Below, piece after piece: positions 6,336 to 13,623 of a stretch of 14,862 nucleotides of DNA. The notes under the pieces were generated by a model, which saw nothing but the letters and a program-made list of their open reading frames with translations, ran no database searches and was not told where the DNA came from. A program made the translations under genes and the position numbers. Positions within the stretch are counted from its first letter, which is position 1; every line of letters starts with the position of its first letter. This stretch comes from Mariniphaga sp. (GTDB lineage: Bacteria > Bacteroidota > Bacteroidia > Bacteroidales > Prolixibacteraceae): positions 1 through 14,862 of the forward strand of contig JABMQB010000291.1 of assembly GCA_013203525.1 (NCBI GenBank), read 5' to 3'.

Positions 6336-8093
6336 TTATTCTACTCTTTTTAAAATCAACATCCTGAAATCCATCACGTGCGAACCTGTGATTTTTGTTG
6401 CTTTTAAATCCAGTTCACCTTTACCTTTTGAAAGATGTATAGTTCCCATTTTCATAGGCTTAAAATCTTTAACATACGATTCAATCCTTGGGTCGCGGTC
6501 GTTCTCCATACCAATTAATGGCGGATTATTTGCCTTGGTAATTTGAGCAATGAGTTTTTCATTTCCAAAGCTTAATTCAAAGGTTGAACCAATATCCTGT
6601 TCAGAGCAAGTGTAATAAAGGATAACTTCAAAGTCGCCATCGGCAAGGACTTCAGCATCCCATGTTATTTTATCTTCAGTGCTGATCCAGTTGGTAAAAA
6701 AACTGCAATTTGGGTAGCGGTTTGATCGCTGAATGTTTCCGTGTGCCTGTCCATCACGGGCAGGTACTTGTGTAAACACAAATTCAGGATGCCCAATGGG
6801 GAAGGAGCGGGTATCGATTTTAGGAAGCTCTGATAAGACAATGTTTTCCCAATTGGACTTTGCCAGAACCATCTTTTCTTTAATATCAATAAATAATTTT
6901 GAAACATCTTTAGTTTGGCCCGGATCATTTTGCATGTCGAATAATTTATCATTATTGTCGAGGCGGAATTGCTGGTTACGTACGCTGGTTCGATTGCCCC
7001 AATGGCTAAAAATCAACCGATTACTTATTTTATTGTTATCTTTTAGAATATGTTCTGAGAGGTCAATGCCATCCAATTCTTTTTCCGGATTAAAATCGAT
7101 AGTTGTTAATGAGGTTAATGTTGGCAATAAATCAATAGCCCCCGAAATTTGTTGTACAGTTCCGGGTTTAATATTTCCTTCCCATTTTATAAATAGCGGA
7201 GAACGAACACCTCCTTCATCGGTTGATCCTTTTCTTCCTTTCATTTCACCATTCCACCGCCATCCATTGGGCCCATTATCCGACATGTAAATAATAATGG
7301 TGTTTTCAGAAAGGTTTTGTGAATCAATAGCTTTTGTAATCCTACCTACATTCCAGTCGATGTTTTCACACATTGCAAGGGCCGCTTTTGTAAAATTAAT
7401 GTTTTCGTTTTGTTCGCCCTGGTACACCATTTCCAATTTTTTGTCTTCAAATTTTTTCCAGAACCGTTCTGGTACTTGCATAGGGCTGTGTGGGGTATTG
7501 TATGGCAGGTACAGAAAAAATGGATTATTACGGTTTTTACCAATAAAATCTATGGCTCTATTTGTCAAGTCGTCGATAATAAAACCATTGCCTTTTACAA
7601 TTTCTCCATTATGTTCCAATACCGGATCGAAATAGTTACCCCAGTGTCCCGAACAGAATCCATAAAAATCATCAAATCCACGGGCATTAGGGTGGTAGGG
7701 AGCTTGCATACCATTATGCCATTTGCCATAGGCAGCAGTAGAATAGCCGGCTTGCTTAAAAATTTCAGCGATCGTTGTTTCATCCAAGTCAAGTCGTTCA
7801 CCTCCGGCTGATGTAGAATAAACACCACCTCTTAGATGATACCGTCCGGTTAGTATTTCTCCACGAGTGGGTGAACAAACCGGGCAAACATAAAACCTGT
7901 CAAACGATACACCGTTTTCTGCAAGCTTGTCGATGTTGGGAGTATGTAAATTTGTATTGCCATTGAAACTCAAATCGCCCCAGCCCTGGTCATCGGTTAC
8001 AATTAAGATTATGTTGGGTTGATTTTTAATTTCTTGTTTATCACATGAACCAATTAAAATCAGAATAATAGCCAGATGAAAAATCCTATTCAT
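6336..8093 (-). CDS. Sulfatase, lipoprotein (formylglycine-dependent, arylsulfatase-like)
   Basis: This hydrolyses sulfate esters, probably of sulfated glycans or small sulfated metabolites, at the cell envelope. Residues 1-17 are a lipoprotein signal with lipobox LIGSC (C17). The sulfatase core shows the metal-binding DDQG (D34, D35), the modification site CSPTR (C73-R77) followed by GEILTGR, GKWHNG (K124, H126), H202 in NTPHSP, and SDNG (D272, N273). C73 must be converted to formylglycine by a maturase; none is encoded in this window. After about residue 430 there is an extra C-terminal beta-rich domain, as in many Bacteroidota sulfatases. The length of 585 residues is normal. No SusC/SusD pair or glycoside hydrolase is nearby, so it is not part of a recognisable polysaccharide locus here. 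It lies 58 bases after the DUF3795 gene. TAATTTTA in that gap may give it its own promoter. Confidence 0.95.
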   Translation of the reverse strand: MNRIFHLAIILILIGSCDKQEIKNQPNIILIVTDDQGWGDLSFNGNTNLHTPNIDKLAENGVSFDRFYVCPVCSPTRGEILTGRYHLRGGVYSTSAGGERLDLDETTIAEIFKQAGYSTAAYGKWHNGMQAPYHPNARGFDDFYGFCSGHWGNYFDPVLEHNGEIVKGNGFIIDDLTNRAIDFIGKNRNNPFFLYLPYNTPHSPMQVPERFWKKFEDKKLEMVYQGEQNENINFTKAALAMCENIDWNVGRITKAIDSQNLSENTIIIYMSDNGPNGWRWNGEMKGRKGSTDEGGVRSPLFIKWEGNIKPGTVQQISGAIDLLPTLTSLTTIDFNPEKELDGIDLSEHILKDNNKISNRLIFSHWGNRTSVRNQQFRLDNNDKLFDMQNDPGQTKDVSKLFIDIKEKMVLAKSNWENIVLSELPKIDTRSFPIGHPEFVFTQVPARDGQAHGNIQRSNRYPNCSFFTNWISTEDKITWDAEVLADGDFEVILYYTCSEQDIGSTFELSFGNEKLIAQITKANNPPLIGMENDRDPRIESYVKDFKPMKMGTIHLSKGKGELDLKATKITGSHVMDFRMLILKRVE

Positions 8094-8151
8094 TATGTAT
8101 ATATTTTACACACTAAAATTAGATAAAATGTATGGTGAAACCTAACAACTA

Positions 8152-9129
8152 TTAGTTCATCATTATACGTAAATCAGCATTGTTAAAATAGCGAAAAGCG
8201 TTTTTACCATATTTCTTTTCAAGCCTGACTAGATAATCTTTAAAATTTTTTATTGTTTTTGGTTTTTTTAAAAGTCCACCAAAAGCTACATCGATTTGCC
8301 ATCCATCTTTTCTTAATCCACCTCGAGGTGTAAGCCAGTTGGTTTTTTGTAATGGTATAATTTCACAAAAGATATTGTTTTTTTTTAAGTCATTAAAATA
8401 CATAATCAATGTCTCGTACATGGCTGTTATCTTATGTTTCAGAAATGATTTACTGCTTATTGACAATATTTTAGAGTTATTATTGTAATCACCATAAAGG
8501 ATAAAAATCCATAATAATTTTAATAACTGTTTTCTTTTATGTTGAAGAGTTTGAAGTTTCGAATATGAAATATTATTTTCATTACAAATGTTTTTTAAAA
8601 GATTGTATATTATTTCCAATTCTTTCGGGTAATCTTTTGAAGCAGAAAAAGAAGCAAATTTATTTTTAACAAGAAATTTTTTAAAATCGATAATTTCTTT
8701 TTTCAAAAGTGTTTGCCTGATATCATTTAGATGTTTTAATCCCAGGTATGGTTCAATATATAAATTGAAATCTTCTTCTGAAATTTCTTTGCCTGAGGTT
8801 GAGATAAATTCTTCGGCCGATTGTATTTTCTGAAGGCTGTGAGCTTCCAATAATTCGTAGCATGGAAATCCGGTACAGTATGCGCAATTTTTAATTTCAT
8901 TAACCATAGCACATTTGCGGACTTTGCAGTTTAAATAATACACTTTCCTCTCGTTATTAGGGATTGAGCAACCGTTGCATTTCCTTATTTTTTCGGGGCT
9001 GAGTTTAATATTAAGATATTTATTCCAGCCTTTGCTACAATTTAATCTGTCTTCATCAGTAATAATATTTTCCTTGTAAGTTGGGCAGTTTTTACAATCG
9101 CATCCACATTTTGCTATATTATTTTTCAT
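8152..9129 (-). CDS. Cys-rich DUF3795 domain protein with an unknown C-terminal domain
   Basis: The function is unknown. The N-terminal 95 residues of this 325-residue protein hold twelve cysteines (8, 10, 12, 15, 31, 51, 54, 68, 73, 82, 85, 90). They include CGCDCKNCP, CNGC and CAYCTGFPCYEL, the pattern of DUF3795 (probable zinc or Fe-S binding). Residues about 100-325 are helical and basic with no domain I recognise; WLTPRGGLRKDGWQID (about 269-284) looks like its most conserved-type segment. No signal peptide is seen, so it should be cytoplasmic. The part of the gene at 8341-8700 is only about 22% GC by hand count, clearly lower than its neighbours or its own Cys-rich end. A run of nine A residues (minus strand, 8386-8378) lies within that part. 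The gene lies 43 bases downstream of the cyclase gene and could be co-transcribed with it. Confidence 0.75.
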   Translation of the reverse strand: MKNNIAKCGCDCKNCPTYKENIITDEDRLNCSKGWNKYLNIKLSPEKIRKCNGCSIPNNERKVYYLNCKVRKCAMVNEIKNCAYCTGFPCYELLEAHSLQKIQSAEEFISTSGKEISEEDFNLYIEPYLGLKHLNDIRQTLLKKEIIDFKKFLVKNKFASFSASKDYPKELEIIYNLLKNICNENNISYSKLQTLQHKRKQLLKLLWIFILYGDYNNNSKILSISSKSFLKHKITAMYETLIMYFNDLKKNNIFCEIIPLQKTNWLTPRGGLRKDGWQIDVAFGGLLKKPKTIKNFKDYLVRLEKKYGKNAFRYFNNADLRIMMN

Positions 9130-9172
9130 GGTGATGTTATTATTTACTACCTGTGATAAAAGGAGGATTATC

Positions 9173-11212
9173 TTATTCCTGAAAATTCATTCTATTATAG
9201 ATTTCAATAAACCTGGGATCATCCCTGATTGGATCCCAAATCCAGAAATGTTTCAGGGTAATCATCATAAGCGACCGTTCACGGTAACCTTTTTCAAGCC
9301 AGTAAATTGCTTCATCAGGCATATCTAAATATATATATAACATTGCTGCATTAAGAGGTTCTGTATATGCCTCCGGATCAAATGCTTGCAATACTTCATC
9401 TTTATGGCCCATTAGAATTTTTATCATAAGTAAGTCAAAACTAGCAGGACCTTGGTTTTGCCAAATAGCATTTGCTTTTTCTATTGATCTTAATGCTTCT
9501 TCGAATTTCCCTAAATAACCAAGTGTAATTCCCTTCCAATGATGGGCTTCACTGTAATTTGGATCAAGTTCTATTGCATTATCAAATGATACAATTGCTT
9601 CTTCAAATCTTCCGGCAAAATAATAGCATAATCCAAGTTGCCAGTGGCTTTCCGTATGTAAAGGATCCGTTTCAAGAATTTGTTTAGATATATATATTGC
9701 GTGGTCGTAGTCTTTGTTAACAAATATGTAATAGTATGTAATAAATTCGTTTTGCTCTGCCAGCCCATATTGAATGGCCTTGTTATATTCGGAAATGGCT
9801 GCTTCCCAGTCCCAGTCATAAAAAAGATGAATATATGCCAAAACTTTATGTGCTCGTGGATTAAGTTCATCGATGCTGATAGCTTTTTGAACTGCTGTTC
9901 TTGCTTTGGAGTATGCATCGGCAGTTGATAATATTTCTAAACCTGCAAAATGTAGGTATGTTTCACCAATATATGAGTGTGCTTCAGCATAATCTGTATC
10001 TAATTCAACAGCCTTTTGAAAATACTCCATTGCTTTTATTCTGGTCTCATAACCCTTTTTGAAAAAATAACTCCCTTTTAGAAACAGTTCATAGGCTTCG
10101 GGGATTTGTGTTCCACTTTCGCTATTTGATTTTTCCTGAACATGTAATTTGAGTTTTTCAACTATCTCGGCAGCAATCTCATCCTGAACAACAAAAATAT
10201 CTTCCATTTTTCTGTTGTAGGTTTCCGACCAAATATGGAATCCATCTTCAACATTGATAAGTTGGGCTGTAATACGAACCTGATTTCCGGCTTTTCTTAC
10301 ACTCCCCTCTAAAACCATTTTTACATCCAGTTCTTCTCCTATTGTTCTGATGTCTTCATTTTTCCCTTTAAAAGAAAATGCTGATGTTCGGCCAGCAACT
10401 TTTAAACCACTTACTTTAACAAGTGAGTTTAATATTTCTTCTGAAATTCCATCGCTAAAATACTCCTGGTCCGGATCGCCACTCATATTTTCAAATGCCA
10501 GGACTGCAATTGATTTTTCCAACATTTCTGAAGATGTACCTGAATTAGGGCCAAATTTCAGATAAATAAAAATAAGCACTGCAGTTAGAATCAAAATTGA
10601 TATGGCGGGTATAACAATTTTCTGTATGGATTTTGGTTGTCCTTTCTTTCCTTGTACGGATATGGGATCTACTTCAGTTTTACCCTTTATGTCTTCAGGT
10701 TTTGGTACGATCAATCCAACATTTGAAATGGCATAAACTTTTATTGGATTTTCAACATTTTTAAGCCTGAATGTTTTTAACATGGAAGTACTAATGGAAT
10801 CCTGGTTTTTAATTTCATCATAAACCTTATCAGAAATAAAAATACTACCCGGAACTGCAAGCGATTCAATTCGTGAAGCCACATTTACTCCATCACCAAT
10901 AATTTCTTCTTCACTAAATATAATATCTCCTATGTGAATTCCTATTCGTACAGGTATTGCAGGACTTTTTCGGAAATCCAACTGCATTTCGATAGCACAA
11001 TTTACTGCCTCAATTGCACTATCGAAAATGCTTAAAGTACCATCGCCATAGTATTGAAGAATCCTGCCATTATGCTTTTTTGTAATAGAATTGAATATTT
11101 GCCTGTGTTTATCCCTGGTCTGGACTGCTTTCTCCTCATTTTGCTGCATAAGGGTTGTATACCCCTCTATATCAGTGAACATAATTGCGGCTAATTGACG
11201 AGATTTTTTCAT
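9173..11212 (-). CDS. Class III nucleotide cyclase fused to membrane anchor, TolB-like domain and TPRs
   Basis: The 679-residue protein has four parts. The cyclase homology domain (about 5-165) has metal aspartates D14 (FTDIEGYT) and D57 (YYGDG) and transition-state residues N110 and R114 (GVNVASRI). By alignment with mycobacterial Rv1625c, the substrate-specifying Lys and Asp are replaced by Q53 and E103, so ATP, GTP or no turnover are all possible. One transmembrane helix (about 199-218) follows a Lys-rich segment, suggesting a cytoplasmic N-terminus and an exported C-terminus. A TolB-like/FlgO-type domain (about 233-357, from SIAVLAFENMSGD) comes next. Then several TPRs (about 372-650) include consensus-like repeats such as AGRFEEAIVSFDNAIELDPN. 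This order is known in Bacteroidota and Proteobacteria. A sensor role, with TPRs binding partners outside the cytoplasm, is inference. It is the first gene of a possible operon with the next two minus-strand genes. Confidence 0.92.
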   Translation of the reverse strand: MKKSRQLAAIMFTDIEGYTTLMQQNEEKAVQTRDKHRQIFNSITKKHNGRILQYYGDGTLSIFDSAIEAVNCAIEMQLDFRKSPAIPVRIGIHIGDIIFSEEEIIGDGVNVASRIESLAVPGSIFISDKVYDEIKNQDSISTSMLKTFRLKNVENPIKVYAISNVGLIVPKPEDIKGKTEVDPISVQGKKGQPKSIQKIVIPAISILILTAVLIFIYLKFGPNSGTSSEMLEKSIAVLAFENMSGDPDQEYFSDGISEEILNSLVKVSGLKVAGRTSAFSFKGKNEDIRTIGEELDVKMVLEGSVRKAGNQVRITAQLINVEDGFHIWSETYNRKMEDIFVVQDEIAAEIVEKLKLHVQEKSNSESGTQIPEAYELFLKGSYFFKKGYETRIKAMEYFQKAVELDTDYAEAHSYIGETYLHFAGLEILSTADAYSKARTAVQKAISIDELNPRAHKVLAYIHLFYDWDWEAAISEYNKAIQYGLAEQNEFITYYYIFVNKDYDHAIYISKQILETDPLHTESHWQLGLCYYFAGRFEEAIVSFDNAIELDPNYSEAHHWKGITLGYLGKFEEALRSIEKANAIWQNQGPASFDLLMIKILMGHKDEVLQAFDPEAYTEPLNAAMLYIYLDMPDEAIYWLEKGYRERSLMMITLKHFWIWDPIRDDPRFIEIYNRMNFQE

Positions 11213-11326
11213 TAATCAGATTGTTCTATTGGATTAATTATTCTGCGTATTTTAAGTAGATTTTTTTTAATATTTATTCTATGATTTTGATATAAAACTT
11301 GTGACCTAAGGCTGATTAATCAGATT
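11211..11326. repeat. Direct repeat ATTAATCAGATT flanking the cyclase leader
   Basis: ATTAATCAGATT occurs at 11211-11222, overlapping the cyclase start codon, and again at 11315-11326. The second copy is part of a perfect 12-base palindrome, CTGATTAATCAG (11312-11323). The pair could be an operator with two sites or chance in AT-rich DNA. Confidence 0.4.
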
Positions 11327-11423
11327 TTATAAAATTAGTGAATGTTTGGTTAAGAAGCAAAAATTACACGATTACGGTAAAATGTAATGTCTAAAATGAA
11401 ACACAAAGATTAAAAAACTACTG

Positions 11424-12359
11424 TTATTGTTTAAAAAAATTATCAAATTCAATCCAATAAATATTCATAAAATCCCAATTGTTGCGGCGGGCAAAAATCA
11501 GGTATTTGCCATCGGGTGTTACATCACCTGTATCATCCATGTATTTGGTATTTATAAGAGGTCCCAAATTTTTTGGTTCTGACCATTTATTGTTTTTCCA
11601 TAAACTGATGTACATATCCATGTGCCCATAACCACCAGGGCGGTCCGATTTGAAAATTATGTATCTGCCTTTAGGATCGATGTAAGGATCCCATTCATTG
11701 TGTTCGGTATTTAATATGGCGCCAATATTTTCACTTTTTGAATAATTGCCGTTTTCAATTTTTGCAATATATAAATCACCATTCCCCAGGCCTCCTTTTC
11801 GTGCAGATGCAAAATATAGGTCACCTCTGCTGCTCACTGCCGGATGCCATTCCCCTTCATTTGTATTTATATTTTCATTTAATCTTTTTGGTTCCGACCA
11901 GCCATCGTTTATTCTTTGTGCCATCCATATATCGAAATCCCAACCATTTCCGGGCGGCCTGTTGCTTACAAAAAAGAGTTGTTTCCCATTGGGCGAAATA
12001 AAAGGCTCAGCACAATTATATTCTTTTGAAAACTCAGCAATCTCAGGCTCCTTCCATTTTCCATTCACATATTTCGATATTAATATTCTTTGGTTAGAAA
12101 AACCTTCTTCAACTGTACTAAAAAACAACTCACTTCCATCAGGGTTGAAAGCAACTACCCGTTCAAAGGTTTCGGATTTTGTAATCAAACCTGGAGCAAA
12201 TTCAGTGACCTTTTTACCAACAGGTAACTCTCCCAAACCCTTGTAGTCAATAGTTTGAGAGTGGGAGTGAAAGTCAAAACTTAAGAAAATTATGACGAAA
12301 TAAAAACATACGTATTTTTTAGTAAACAGAATTTTTACTATTGATATTATTTTTTTCAT
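11424..12359 (-). CDS. Exported PD40-repeat beta-propeller protein
   Basis: The product has 311 residues and a hydrophobic N-terminal export segment (about 16-30) followed by SHSQ, a likely signal peptidase site near residue 35. The rest is a TolB-like propeller made of PD40 (WD40-like) repeats. Each repeat carries a form of 'FxSxRxGGxGxxDxY': FVSNRPPGNGWDFDIW, FASARKGGLGNGDLYI, FKSDRPGGYGHMDMYI and a last diverged FARRNNWDFMNIYW. The alternating 'NGKWKEPEI / DGWSEPKRL / NNKWSEPKNLG' strands are also typical. Such proteins sit in the periplasm or outer envelope of Bacteroidota; here no OmpA domain follows, unlike many PD40 proteins. The gene starts 10 bases after the amidase stop, so the two are almost certainly one operon. 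A link to peptidoglycan or envelope maintenance is inferred from that neighbour only. The ligand is unknown. Confidence 0.88.
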   Translation of the reverse strand: MKKIISIVKILFTKKYVCFYFVIIFLSFDFHSHSQTIDYKGLGELPVGKKVTEFAPGLITKSETFERVVAFNPDGSELFFSTVEEGFSNQRILISKYVNGKWKEPEIAEFSKEYNCAEPFISPNGKQLFFVSNRPPGNGWDFDIWMAQRINDGWSEPKRLNENINTNEGEWHPAVSSRGDLYFASARKGGLGNGDLYIAKIENGNYSKSENIGAILNTEHNEWDPYIDPKGRYIIFKSDRPGGYGHMDMYISLWKNNKWSEPKNLGPLINTKYMDDTGDVTPDGKYLIFARRNNWDFMNIYWIEFDNFFKQ

Positions 12360-12369
12360 TATTAAAGGA

Positions 12370-13359
12370 TTAATCTATAAATACATACTTTTTACTGATC
12401 CATTTATCTTGCAGATATAATTTATACCAATTGTTTAGTTCTTTTTCAATTATAATTTCCTGTCCTTTAATTAATTTTCCTGCAATGGCATATTTAGTTC
12501 CCGGTCCGGTTCTTATGTGTAAAGTGCTTGCCGTTATTTTTCCTTTTTCCACATCGATTGTGTAATTTCCTGAAATCCAGTGATCCTGTTGGTCGCTAAT
12601 TTTATACCAGCCATTCTCTTCTTTAAAAACTTTTACAACTGAGCCAAGTTTTACTGATTTAATGCTCCTTGCCAAACTGTTATTAGTTCCGGGACCTATC
12701 CGAACATTTAATCTGTTTGCTTTTACGGTTGCATACTTAATGATTTGCGGAGGTGGAATAACATTATGTGAATTTTGAATAATTGCCTGGACCAATGGGA
12801 TAAAATTGACTTCACTATCGGCGACTTTATTTCCATTAAAAAAATTTGATCCGGGACAGTTTTTATTACTTCCAGAACCATTGTTTCTTTCTCCGGTTGC
12901 AAGGTTAAACCAATGATGGTATAAAATATTGTCTGTGTTTGCAGTAATATGGAATTTTGCACATAAAGCAGCTGTTACTTCCAGAATTGCATCTTTTTGT
13001 ACTTCATTCATTTCATCTTTACCGGTATCAAAATTTCCAACATTTTCGATACAAACGGCATTTGCATTGTTTCCTTTGATACAAGCTGGCGACCTTTCCA
13101 AACTCCTTCCTGTAAGTATTATTCCATCGGGAAAAATACTAAAATGCTGTCCGATATCGCTCCACCCATTATTTGTAACATGATGGTTTTTCATACCATT
13201 TTGCATATTAAAATGGTTGTTGTCAGTAAATTGGGCATAACCCGGTAAAAAAGTGTGGTGCTGTTGAATATGTGAAACTATTCTGTTAACATTGAAATTT
13301 TCAATCCATTCTTTAAATTCATCCACAGTCATTTTGGTAAATCCAAATTTTGTTTCCAT
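12370..13359 (-). CDS. N-acetylmuramoyl-L-alanine amidase (Amidase_2) with two SH3b domains, no signal peptide
   Basis: It should cut the amide bond between N-acetylmuramic acid and the stem peptide of peptidoglycan. The Amidase_2/T7-lysozyme-like zinc domain (about 20-195) has probable ligands H34 or H35 (HIQQHH), H148 or H149 (YHHWFN) and C168 (NCPGSNFF). FSIFPDGIILTGR and NANAVCIENVGNFD are family core strands. After a proline linker (IPPPQ) come two bacterial SH3 domains, about 210-268 (LNVRIGPGTNNS) and 272-329 (LHIRTGPGTKYA), likely for wall binding. No signal peptide or lipobox is present. An in-frame TAA lies 15 bases upstream of the ATG and a promoter -7 element overlaps that stop, so the start cannot be moved upstream. 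Export must be by another route, or the enzyme acts inside or after lysis. It is first in an operon with the PD40 gene. Confidence 0.88.
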   Translation of the reverse strand: METKFGFTKMTVDEFKEWIENFNVNRIVSHIQQHHTFLPGYAQFTDNNHFNMQNGMKNHHVTNNGWSDIGQHFSIFPDGIILTGRSLERSPACIKGNNANAVCIENVGNFDTGKDEMNEVQKDAILEVTAALCAKFHITANTDNILYHHWFNLATGERNNGSGSNKNCPGSNFFNGNKVADSEVNFIPLVQAIIQNSHNVIPPPQIIKYATVKANRLNVRIGPGTNNSLARSIKSVKLGSVVKVFKEENGWYKISDQQDHWISGNYTIDVEKGKITASTLHIRTGPGTKYAIAGKLIKGQEIIIEKELNNWYKLYLQDKWISKKYVFID

Positions 13360-13372
13360 AATATTCTGGTAT

Positions 13373-13380
13373 TAAAGTTA
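13373..13380 (-). promoter_or_regulatory. Promoter -7 element of the amidase operon
   Basis: The minus strand reads TAACTTTA, one base from the Bacteroidota consensus TAnnTTTG. It ends 13 bases before the amidase ATG, so the transcript leader would be under about ten bases. No convincing TTG element is seen at the -33 position. Confidence 0.5.
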
Positions 13381-13570
13381 TTTAGGTGTTAAATATTTAG
13401 TTAGCATAATTTTTCAATTTGCTTTTTGCTATTTTTTATGGATCGCATGTTTCAAGGTTCTAAAATTTTAAGTTAATAGCAAGTTAAGAAATGTTTTGAG
13501 AAGAAACAACCTGAGTTTGCTGGAGTGGATTTCATAAAAATAAAAAATTTGGGGTGATTTAGTTGCAATA

Positions 13571-13598
13571 AAAAAGGGCTTCCTTTCGAAAGCCCTTT
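13571..13598 (-). terminator. Intrinsic terminator of the pyruvate,phosphate dikinase gene
   Basis: AAAGGGCTT (13573-13581) and AAGCCCTTT (13590-13598) form a perfect 9-bp stem with an 8-base loop. On the minus strand it is followed by TTTTTTATT, counting the stem's closing T residues. It lies 25 bases beyond the dikinase stop codon. The rest of the gap to the amidase (13381-13570) shows nothing I can support. Confidence 0.85.
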
Positions 13599-13623
13599 AA
13601 AATATTGCGTATGATTGATTACC

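Noticed and set aside
6733..7635. Two long plus-strand frames (185 and 112 codons) opposite the sulfatase
   Set aside because: The sulfatase frame carries the full set of family motifs. The plus frames are Ser/Phe-rich and featureless, as expected of antisense frames.
11738..12246. Plus-strand frames of 87 and 166 codons opposite the PD40 gene
   Set aside because: The PD40 frame has four clear repeats and a signal segment. The antisense frames have no motif and no promoter.
12929..13248. Plus-strand frames opposite the amidase
   Set aside because: They are shadows of a gene with identified zinc ligands and SH3b domains.
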